DNA of 64,000 nucleotides, taken from the IMG/VR virus record IMGVR_UViG_3300013233_000235, positions 124,001 through 188,000 of that record. One strand, given 5' to 3'. Position numbers and translations under genes: made by a program. The stretch's first letter is position 1. Every line of letters begins with the position of its first letter. This DNA comes from a virus. Below the pieces are notes generated by a model. That model did no database searches, was not told the DNA's origin, and saw only the letters and a program-made list of their open reading frames with translations. Below are positions 56,992 through 64,000 of the stretch, piece after piece.

Positions 56992-59598
56992 TTAGACTTT
57001 TCCAAGGTCAATGGTGTCATTCACAGTGAGCACATCTGCGACCTTGATGGCCCCTATATTAACCAATGCGTCGATGGCCGCTTGTACCGATACTGGTACC
57101 GCCGTATCAAGCTGGCCAGCAATTAGCAAAGGCGCCTGGTTAGCCACCTCGCTGTTTACTAATGCTGGTACTTGGCTGGTCACCTCGGCTGGTAACTTAG
57201 CAGAAACCTCAGTGGGTAGTCCTGCCGCAACAGCGGTGGTTACAGCACCGGGCAGTTTGGAATCCACATCCGTGGTTACAGCGCCGGGGACAACGGCATT
57301 GACAGCGGTTGTTATCAGAGCCGGAGCTTGGTTAGCCACCTCGGCTGGTAGTTTAGCAGCAACCTCGGTGCCCACAGATGTGCCAATCTGGCCAGTCACC
57401 TCGGCTGGCAGTTTAGCAGCAACTTCTGTGGTTACAGCGCCTGGTACTGCCGTATTTACAGCGGTTGTTATCAGGGCTGGTGCCTGTTTAGTCACTTCGG
57501 CTGGTAACTTAAGACCAACTTCCGTTGCCACCAGTGGTGTGGCTTGGTTAGCCACCTCGGCTGGTAACACATTACCCACTTCTGTTGCAACGGAGGTGCC
57601 AATCTGCGTACCAACTTCCGCCGGTAGTTTAGCAGCAACTTCTGTGGTTAATGCTGCTGGTAACTGGGTACCAACTTCCGCCGGTAGTTTAGCAGCAACT
57701 TCTGTGGTTACGGCGCCTGGTACCGCCGTATTTACAGCGGTTGTTATCAGAGCCGGAGCTTGGTTAGCCACCTCGGCTGGTAGTTTAGCAGCAACTTCCG
57801 TTGCTACCAAGGGTGTGGCTTGGTTAGCCACCTCGGCTGGTAACACATTACCCACCTCTGTTGCAACGGAGGTGCCAATCTGGCCAGTCACCTCGGCTGG
57901 CAGTTTAGCAGCAACTTCTGTGGTTAATGCTGCTGGTAACTGGGTACCAACTTCCGCCGGTAACTTAGCAGCAACTTCTGCGGTTACAGCGGTGGGTAGC
58001 TGCTTAGTAACCTCAGTACCAACGACTGTGCTAAGTTGTAGCGCCACGGTGTCGGTGATAATGGGGGTCGCCAGCGTGGCGATCTCAGTGGCTAGGTTAG
58101 CCGATAACTGTTTGGTTACCTCGGCCGACACACTGGTTGGCAACGCCGCTGCTAGGGCTGTGGTAATCTCTGTAGGTAATTTGGTACCTAGCTGGTTGGC
58201 GATATCCACGGTGATCTGGTCCGTCAACTGTGTTGTTACCTCCGCCGTAACAGCGGCCGGTAACAGCTTGCCAATCTCCACAGTGATGCTATTACCGATT
58301 TGTGCACCCACCTCAATCGCAACCAGATTAGGGAGGTTTGCCACCATATACACTGCCACCTCATTAGCGAGGTTTGTACCTAAGGTGTTGGTTATGATGG
58401 TGGTGAGATTACCCAGGTCGGTGGCCTGCTGTGCCGTGATGTTCTGGATGTGCGCCGGTAAGGCTAGTTGTACACCCAGTGTGTCAATAGCCGCCCCTAC
58501 TGCATTCGCAACCACGGTTGGCAAGGTGTCTGCCACAAACGCCGTCAATGCGGTACTAACACCGGCATTAACACTATCCGGTATAGTGACGCTCTTTATA
58601 GAGTTCATGGATGTGGTGACAGCTGCCGCCACGTTATCCGCTATAACCGTGGACTGATTAACCAGGTCTGTAACAAGTTGCTGACTTATATCGCTAAAGT
58701 AAGCTGGCGGGGAGTATGGTGCTGGTAGCTTCCCAACCTCTGTGTTAACTGTGGCCTGGATCTGGCCTGGAATATCTTCAATCGTGAGTTTTCTTCCGAC
58801 CTCCGCTGTGACAGCATCTGCCAATGTTGCACTACCCAGTTGCTTGGTAACCTCCGCTGATACCCCAGCCGGAAGTGTGTTGGCTAGCAAGGGGTCCCAC
58901 AACGTTGTTAATGCCGCCGACACCTTACCGGGAATGTCTTGGGCAGTTAGTGCACCAACCAGCTGCGTGGCTATCTTACCGGGGATGTCTTGGGCTGTAA
59001 GGCTAGTTAGTACCTGTGCGGCCACAGCCTCACCAAGCCTGTTATTGAGGCCCAGTGTGATACCATCCGTGACTGCTTGTGCGATGGTGCCCGGCAGGTT
59101 CAGTGTGGTTATCTGGGACGTAACCTCTGTACCGATCTGTAAAGGCACGTTCATGGCGGTGAAGGCGGTGGTTATCTGGTTGCTGACCTCTGTGGGTATG
59201 GTTGTACTCTTTAACAGAGTTACCGCGGTATCAAGCAACAGCTTGCTGGTAGTGTCAACCACTGTGCGTAACGCCTTAAGATCGGTGACGTCCGCAGCTG
59301 TCATCAACTGAATATGCGATGGCAGTATTGTGGTTAGATCGATGTTACCAACTGCGGTGGCAGCGGCAGCATCCACGGTGCTGTTAATACCATTTACAGC
59401 GGCAACCACATCGGCCGATAGCAACCCCAGATCAATCCACGGGGAGTTTGCAATACCTGGGCTAAACCATAGTGAGCCATCCACGGTGATAAGGGCTGGC
59501 ATTGATATAACAGTCGGTGTTGGCGGCACGGCCGCGTATACCGGTAGTACGAAGTCTGACTTAAACTCCAACCGGCTTAGTACTTGAATGCTTGGCAT
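56992..59598 (-). CDS. Repetitive Ala/Val/Thr-rich virion protein (868 aa)
   Basis: From about 200 to 830 the chain repeats TTEVAAKLPAEV...QLPAALTTEV, ANQATPLVATEV and APALITTAVNTAVPGAVTTEV units with 14-50 residue spacing. This is expected to form a long trimeric beta or alpha rod. The repeats are close at the DNA level too (57180-58010). N-terminal 60 residues (FVLPVYAAVPPTPTVI) may attach it to the tail. Cys is absent from the repeat region. A long stalk or fibre is the best guess. Confidence 0.75.
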   Translation of the reverse strand: MPSIQVLSRLEFKSDFVLPVYAAVPPTPTVISMPALITVDGSLWFSPGIANSPWIDLGLLSADVVAAVNGINSTVDAAAATAVGNIDLTTILPSHIQLMTAADVTDLKALRTVVDTTSKLLLDTAVTLLKSTTIPTEVSNQITTAFTAMNVPLQIGTEVTSQITTLNLPGTIAQAVTDGITLGLNNRLGEAVAAQVLTSLTAQDIPGKIATQLVGALTAQDIPGKVSAALTTLWDPLLANTLPAGVSAEVTKQLGSATLADAVTAEVGRKLTIEDIPGQIQATVNTEVGKLPAPYSPPAYFSDISQQLVTDLVNQSTVIADNVAAAVTTSMNSIKSVTIPDSVNAGVSTALTAFVADTLPTVVANAVGAAIDTLGVQLALPAHIQNITAQQATDLGNLTTIITNTLGTNLANEVAVYMVANLPNLVAIEVGAQIGNSITVEIGKLLPAAVTAEVTTQLTDQITVDIANQLGTKLPTEITTALAAALPTSVSAEVTKQLSANLATEIATLATPIITDTVALQLSTVVGTEVTKQLPTAVTAEVAAKLPAEVGTQLPAALTTEVAAKLPAEVTGQIGTSVATEVGNVLPAEVANQATPLVATEVAAKLPAEVANQAPALITTAVNTAVPGAVTTEVAAKLPAEVGTQLPAALTTEVAAKLPAEVGTQIGTSVATEVGNVLPAEVANQATPLVATEVGLKLPAEVTKQAPALITTAVNTAVPGAVTTEVAAKLPAEVTGQIGTSVGTEVAAKLPAEVANQAPALITTAVNAVVPGAVTTDVDSKLPGAVTTAVAAGLPTEVSAKLPAEVTSQVPALVNSEVANQAPLLIAGQLDTAVPVSVQAAIDALVNIGAIKVADVLTVNDTIDLGKV
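57180..58010 (-). repeat. Internal direct repeats in the 868-residue gene
   Basis: Several near-identical blocks occur, for instance TTTACAGCGGTTGTTATCAG about 57450 and 57732, each followed by GTTAGCCACCTCGGCTGGTA-type segments. Repeat length and order vary, as expected from unequal recombination or gene conversion. Confidence 0.8.
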
Positions 59599-59599
59599 G

Positions 59600-61291
59600 T
59601 TATCTCCTTATCTTCGCCTTTAAGAACGAGGGGTTGGCTAGAATGGCGCGGATATTATTTGCATCGACAATCTCCACGCGCATGGCGTCTCTTCTCCACA
59701 CGTTATCAATATCTAACACGTAGATCTCGACTTCCGGGATGTCTTCATTAAGCTGGTGGTTAATCAAATGGATAGATTTAGCCACATCAGATGTGTACCG
59801 GTATACCCCATCCGTGATTGTTTTAATTGCTAGCTCGGTACTGATTAGCCGGCTAGTAACAGTCACCATGGATGCATCAACTTCCGTCATCCGATCCATG
59901 AGTAACAGATGCTCATTATGCGCAACTATGTGCTCGTTACCAATCTCTTCCAAGATGGGTTGTACGACTATCCTGCTATTCACACCGGTGGGTGTTTCAA
60001 AGGATATGGTGTTGAGCCCACGCATAGACAAACGCACCATCTCCATAGCGAACTGGCCATTCGACCCTTCAACCCACAAAGTGGCTGTCACAAAACCGGT
60101 ATTGAGTCTGTGGTTATAGATGGTCGAGGTACTGGGTGCCGTGGTGCGACCGATGTACGCGTTCTGCAATGGTGCTTGTATAATGGCGCGTATATTTACG
60201 GCCACATCGGTGGTTACCACGATATTCTTACCATCGACCATCCGCGTGCTGGCGACAGCCCTACGCCATACACCCTGATCGTTAACCCATAAACACATCG
60301 ATGGGTACATGGTGTTAAGGTTATGCACCATGGGGTGGTCAGTTTTAGGGACCAGGGATTCATATATGAAAGAACCTGTCCCCATCAGACGCACGGTTAT
60401 TCTTACGCGCAATGGCTCGTCAGATGTAATAACCACTACATCGGGGTGGGTCATCGCCACATCCGATAGTGGGATACTGAACAGCCCATCCGAGTCCTGC
60501 GCCCACACCTGCACATCTAAATCGTAACTATTCAGACCGTGTACAAACGTGTGAACCAACTCGGCGGTGTCGCTGCTATAGGCCTTACCGCTGGATAATG
60601 GTACTTGTGCGAAATACCCGTTCTCGATGGTGTTCTTAATGGATGCCTGTAACTCCAACAGTGCGTTGAACTCGTTGCGCATTGCTAAGAAATCACCAAG
60701 GACCGTTGCCTGCTGCACGTCCAGTGTGGACTGGCGAAGCTCCAGGTCGGTCACCTGCTTGATACCCACAGTGTCCGCTTGTGGGGCAAGTGGTTTTACA
60801 GCCTCTTTTATGGCCTCGATGCCCTGCGTTAATGCGGAGCATGCTAAGTCATTGTTAAGAAGTGGATTTGTATGACGCGTGTTATATTCCAGGTTTCCCC
60901 GGAATGATAGCCACGTGGCTGGGTCCAGCTTATCGAATGGGGCACTGTTAATTGAATCCAGCAGACCTTGGTCAACATACCCTGTACCAACCGCCTGGTA
61001 ACGTACACGGATGTACTTGTAAGCGCCCCTGATTACTAGGTAGCTATACACCTCCTCCGATGTCACCTCGCTGACAGACAAGAACATGGGAGAGAAGAAT
61101 ACATCACGCTGAGCTATAAGGGGGGTCCAGACAGGTATTGTTAGGGAATCCCCACCCTCAACTATCAGACCCCTGCGGTAAAAAGCACCGGCTGACAAGA
61201 TGACACCCACTGACGATGTCAGCGAGTGTATCTCATCGGGTATAAGGTTATCCACACTAGCAGCGGTGTGGTCGTACGAATAAGTAGCCAT
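59600..61291 (-). CDS. Probable baseplate/tail fibre protein (563 aa)
   Basis: A folded protein with a VDNLIPDEIHSLTSSVGVILSAGAFYRRGL N terminus similar to the next gene's PENLIPNEVHTITAANGVSLNYV. It has three copies of a 'VHxLNxxxxxxxLWVNDQGVWRRAV'-like unit (HTFVHGLNSYDLDVQVWAQDSDGLFSIPL, VHNLNTMYPSMCLWVNDQGVWRRA and LINHQLNEDIPEVEIYVLDIDNVWRRDAM). Internal repeats of about 100-150 residues with this WR/RR motif suggest a chain of similar domains. Virion role inferred. Confidence 0.73.
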   Translation of the reverse strand: MATYSYDHTAASVDNLIPDEIHSLTSSVGVILSAGAFYRRGLIVEGGDSLTIPVWTPLIAQRDVFFSPMFLSVSEVTSEEVYSYLVIRGAYKYIRVRYQAVGTGYVDQGLLDSINSAPFDKLDPATWLSFRGNLEYNTRHTNPLLNNDLACSALTQGIEAIKEAVKPLAPQADTVGIKQVTDLELRQSTLDVQQATVLGDFLAMRNEFNALLELQASIKNTIENGYFAQVPLSSGKAYSSDTAELVHTFVHGLNSYDLDVQVWAQDSDGLFSIPLSDVAMTHPDVVVITSDEPLRVRITVRLMGTGSFIYESLVPKTDHPMVHNLNTMYPSMCLWVNDQGVWRRAVASTRMVDGKNIVVTTDVAVNIRAIIQAPLQNAYIGRTTAPSTSTIYNHRLNTGFVTATLWVEGSNGQFAMEMVRLSMRGLNTISFETPTGVNSRIVVQPILEEIGNEHIVAHNEHLLLMDRMTEVDASMVTVTSRLISTELAIKTITDGVYRYTSDVAKSIHLINHQLNEDIPEVEIYVLDIDNVWRRDAMRVEIVDANNIRAILANPSFLKAKIRR

Positions 61292-62275
61292 CTAACCCAC
61301 CTTCATTATTGATAGACCGCAGGCTATGCCAGGGCCAGCAATGACGCATGTCACGGGAACGCCATCGGATGACTGAACCTCCAAACCTATAATCTGATTT
61401 GTAGATACTCCAACAACAGACCCGTAAATGGGGGATGTTGTAACCGGTAGGCCATCTATAACGTAACGGAATATGCCCCTCAGTTTTGTACCATCAACAT
61501 CCAGAATGGTGGGGTTGCCAGCCATGTTCACCATATAGGTGCCACTGACACCCGGTTTAATAACTACCCCGGTGGGCACCCACGTATTTTCGCCAATGTT
61601 TCCGAGGTCCTTGGAAGCACTACCCGTATTAGCTTGGAAGTAAATCTGTCTACTGGACTCTGTCGCCTGGACGACGGATTCAGCGAGGGTGCGCATGCTA
61701 GACACGATTGGGAAAACCAGTGAATCATTTAGATCCTGGATATCGGACATGCTGATGTTGCGCGACGGATTCTCTAGAGCGACAGCCATGCCGGCCATCG
61801 CCTCTAGAATTCTTGGTACACCGTCTATGGATGTGAAGGGTACATTGTGCGGAGTGTGTGGGAAGGTTGCTGGTACGTCGGCGATTGCATCCCAGTCGGT
61901 CGTGGTCAGTGCGGTCAGTGTGTCCAGACCCTGTTTCACGATCTGTGGGACCACATCAGCCAATTCCCCACCGAGCGTCCTATAGACTAATACGTAAGAC
62001 CCGCTGGTGGTGGGGTCCATGAAACCGAACCCCCCAACCACGCGCTTATTCGTATTATCGGTGGCGGTTTCGTACGGATAGGCCATGAATATCTCATTGC
62101 CTTCTGTTAGAACTGTTCCTGATTCCTTATCAATCACCACCAAGCTATCCGCGTAAAACGGGGACACATCTGGTATGACGTAATTCAGTGAAACCCCGTT
62201 AGCGGCGGTTATGGTATGAACTTCGTTTGGGATCAAATTCTCCGGCAACGTCCCCAGTGGATCGAATGGGTACAT
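61292..62275 (-). CDS. Probable baseplate/tail protein (327 aa)
   Basis: The N terminus shares the LIPNEVHTITAANGV motif with 59600-61291, so the two have a common attachment domain. The rest is beta-rich, ending GPGIACGLSIMKVG. It is first of the - tail block, transcribed from the region at 62280-62330. No enzymatic motif. Confidence 0.72.
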   Translation of the reverse strand: MYPFDPLGTLPENLIPNEVHTITAANGVSLNYVIPDVSPFYADSLVVIDKESGTVLTEGNEIFMAYPYETATDNTNKRVVGGFGFMDPTTSGSYVLVYRTLGGELADVVPQIVKQGLDTLTALTTTDWDAIADVPATFPHTPHNVPFTSIDGVPRILEAMAGMAVALENPSRNISMSDIQDLNDSLVFPIVSSMRTLAESVVQATESSRQIYFQANTGSASKDLGNIGENTWVPTGVVIKPGVSGTYMVNMAGNPTILDVDGTKLRGIFRYVIDGLPVTTSPIYGSVVGVSTNQIIGLEVQSSDGVPVTCVIAGPGIACGLSIMKVG

Positions 62276-62301
62276 ATTTCTCTCCTTATATGGGTGGTTC
62301 G

Positions 62302-62321
62302 CATATAATTAAATTGAATGG
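62302..62321 (+). promoter_or_regulatory. Weak promoter candidate in a divergent intergenic region
   Basis: CATATAATTAAATTGAATGG resembles the class B core (ATATAACTAAAATGG) but with insertions. It is between divergent genes at 62275 (-) and 62335 (+). No hairpin of the cassette type follows. Confidence 0.3.
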
Positions 62322-62334
62322 AACAGTGATTATT

Positions 62335-63555
62335 ATGTTTGAATTGGTAAAAATATACGTACGTACCGGCCGAAAGTGGGAGACCATATCGGCGGACGGA
62401 CTGGCGGTTGGTGACCTTTTAGATGGTTATCGGGAGACGCGGCTTATCATATTAGGCTCGGGGGTCCCCATCACCACTGTTGATCTTAAAACACTTTGTA
62501 TCGGCATCCCCGCAGAGGAATCCACCATGGGCATCGTGGCCTGGCTGGGCCTGCTCCAATCCATACCTAGGGACGCTGTTGTAAACCATCGCCGGCTAAC
62601 CGAACTCGGTAAGATGCGGGTATCCAACGTATCCAACTATGCGGTATCTGTTGGCATTGGGGATGGCAGCCATGGGGATGGGGGTAGCGTGGCTATCGCC
62701 AGTGGGGCTGATATAATCATGCGGAACACTTCTGACGACGACGTCACCAGTTACTTGCAGGAGAACTGCTTATTCTGCATTAACGGGTACGTGTTGACAA
62801 GCACGCTGGTGGGTGACAATCTGGTTATAGACCTGGGAGCACCTTTCGCATGGGCCAACAGCCCTCGCCCATACACCGTAGATATTATCGACCTGAGTGA
62901 GCTAGGTTCGTGGGAGTGGGTACCATTTGCCGACTGTGCATTGACCAGACAGCCTGATATGGATGCTGATCGCATACTCAACCATAGTCGGGTGCATGTC
63001 AACATCCCAAACCTCCATGAGTACACACCCATTGTGATACTGGATGGGATGCCCCACTTCTTAGATGGTACCTACGATGTGGTCAGTAAAGATACGCTGG
63101 AGATAACATTGGACCATACCAGGGTTACGGCCAACGTAATGAACTACCCCATTAGCCGTAACCTCACTGGCAATAAGACAAGTGGGTTTGTCTCCTATGA
63201 CTTCGATCCGATTATGTACATGGGCGTACCTCAGAGTGGCATGCTACTTATCAAGAATACAGACATCAACCTAGATATAACCCACCTCGGTGGCACGGGT
63301 ATACCCGGTATGTACACCACTGGCGCACCAACCGACGGGCTGTTAATTGATACGCGTGGCAGGCCACATAGTTACCAATACGGGTTATCTAACGGTTACA
63401 TCTGGGGGGTTACATGTAACCTCGGTTACCGTAAGGGGGATCTGATGGAGGGGCAGTTTGGTGTGACGTACCGTGGGCACGTCCCCGTTGATGACAAACA
63501 CCCTCGTTTAGAGGATGCACGGCTGTTGAACCTATACACACTGACTTCGGTATAA
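62335..63555 (+). CDS. Probable virion protein (406 aa)
   Basis: Start set at ATG 62335, giving MFELVKIYVRTGRKWETISADGL; the upstream in-frame ATG at 62227 lies inside the divergent gene. The protein is beta-rich with many GD and DG turns and a HLGGTGIPGMYTTGAP stretch. It stands alone between a - block and a terminator and could be a tail or fibre protein. Confidence 0.7.
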   Translation: MFELVKIYVRTGRKWETISADGLAVGDLLDGYRETRLIILGSGVPITTVDLKTLCIGIPAEESTMGIVAWLGLLQSIPRDAVVNHRRLTELGKMRVSNVSNYAVSVGIGDGSHGDGGSVAIASGADIIMRNTSDDDVTSYLQENCLFCINGYVLTSTLVGDNLVIDLGAPFAWANSPRPYTVDIIDLSELGSWEWVPFADCALTRQPDMDADRILNHSRVHVNIPNLHEYTPIVILDGMPHFLDGTYDVVSKDTLEITLDHTRVTANVMNYPISRNLTGNKTSGFVSYDFDPIMYMGVPQSGMLLIKNTDINLDITHLGGTGIPGMYTTGAPTDGLLIDTRGRPHSYQYGLSNGYIWGVTCNLGYRKGDLMEGQFGVTYRGHVPVDDKHPRLEDARLLNLYTLTSV

Positions 63556-63556
63556 A

Positions 63557-63587
63557 AGAACCCACGCCCGTTTGGGCGTGGGTTCTT
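63557..63587. terminator. Terminator between convergent genes
   Basis: AAGAACCCACGCCC-GTTT-GGGCGTGGGTTCTT, a 14-bp perfect stem between genes ending at 63555 (+) and 63593 (-). Confidence 0.8.
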
Positions 63588-63592
63588 ATGAG

Positions 63593-64000
63593 CTATACCG
63601 CGATTTCTATCAATGATGCTTCCAATAATGCCACTTGCCGCTCTAGTCGTGTGCACCGATCCCGCCAGTGTTTCACTTCGGCATGACTGGAGGTTCTAGC
63701 GGCAATGGAGCCAGCCCTAGCCGCCAATAGCTTTGCCATAGCAGCTGGGCTAATAGCCTTCGAAGTCGGATAACGGTGGGTGGTTACTTTCGGAGCAACC
63801 CCTATAAGGTCACTAATGACATCTGATAACTGGGCTTTAACCTCACCCAATAACACGTCGTCGGGCAGTAACCCGATATCAATGGAGAGTATGATGTCAT
63901 TTACCGTGGCTGATATACCCGGTGGTGCCCCGACTATCAGCGAGCTGGGCATGGCTAGCCTAGCACTGGATATCACGCTGGACAACGTTATAATTTTAAC
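63593..64000 (-). CDS. hypothetical protein, 5' partial at window edge
   Basis: The frame is open to the window end, so the start is not fixed; TTG near 63985 is only the last candidate inside. The visible 130 residues have an Ala/Ser-rich helical middle (PAAMAKLLAARAGSIAART) and a C-terminal coiled coil (HWRDRCTRLERQVALLEASLIEI). No family recognised. Confidence 0.6.
   Translation of the reverse strand, partial: VKIITLSSVISSARLAMPSSLIVGAPPGISATVNDIILSIDIGLLPDDVLLGEVKAQLSDVISDLIGVAPKVTTHRYPTSKAISPAAMAKLLAARAGSIAARTSSHAEVKHWRDRCTRLERQVALLEASLIEIAV

Noticed and set aside
57180-58010. Possible CRISPR array, because of regularly spaced repeats
   Set aside because: Repeats lie inside an open frame, vary in length and spacing, and have no unique spacers.
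57011-59311. A 548-residue open frame on + opposite the 868-residue gene
   Set aside because: Antisense shadow of the repetitive gene: composition is Ala/Thr/Ser repeats, and the - gene has the neighbours and start signals.
1-64000. tRNA genes, integrase or attachment sites, insertion sequences
   Set aside because: No cloverleaf, recombinase motif, terminal inverted repeats or transposase was seen by eye; a tRNAscan or profile search would be decisive.

Overview
The window is a stretch of a large tailed double-stranded DNA bacteriophage genome, most likely a jumbo phage. The evidence is densely packed, often overlapping genes; a candidate major capsid protein, portal, baseplate and spike proteins and three large receptor-binding fibres; phage-type replication and repair genes (DnaB-like helicase, RuvC-like nuclease, NAD-dependent DNA ligase, dUTPase-like and dTMP kinase); and many small ORFans built by paralogous expansion. 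No rRNA, tRNA or host housekeeping operon was seen. The host cannot be named; base composition is about 50% GC. The short AT-rich promoter core (ATATAACT followed by ATG) recalls the early promoters reported for phiKZ-like phages, but no phage RNA polymerase subunit or nucleus-shell gene lies in this window, so family placement is inference.

Layout. (1) 1-4172, +: accessory transcription units, including a proteasome-beta/HslV-like Ntn hydrolase (2598-3107). (2) 4235-5981, -: DnaB-like helicase and a 40-residue membrane peptide. (3) 6125-13752, +: capsid region with the candidate major capsid protein. (4) 13805-17785, -: membrane protein, RuvC-like nuclease and two virion/baseplate-like proteins. 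(5) 17847-25759, +: portal-like protein, small membrane proteins, a chain of beta-rich 'propeller-like' proteins, one fused to dTMP kinase, and an unknown protein. (6) 25873-42067, +: an accessory array of self-contained cassettes, including a run of helix-turn-helix and related helical proteins (25.9-35.7 kb), then ligase and dUTPase cassettes. (7) 42135-46970, +: three tandem propeller proteins leading into a baseplate-spike-like protein. (8) 47027-62275, -: tail-fibre and baseplate block with three seven-bladed FG-GAP fibres, a DUF1353 protein and a highly repetitive 868-residue protein. (9) 62335-64000: a virion-like protein on + and the end of a - strand gene.

The main unexplained structure is the junction that separates the accessory cassettes. 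It comprises a Rho-independent terminator, a conserved AT-rich spacer, a promoter core, and a hairpin leader directly downstream of the promoter's ATG, followed by a strong Shine-Dalgarno. Two unrelated stem sequences are used, yet every copy keeps an 8-nt loop of the form CNNNTTGA. This argues for a functional RNA element at or near the mRNA 5' end and for a modular, exchangeable cassette system. Several gene starts have been moved downstream to the Shine-Dalgarno-proximal ATG, because the leader contains an accidental in-frame ATG.
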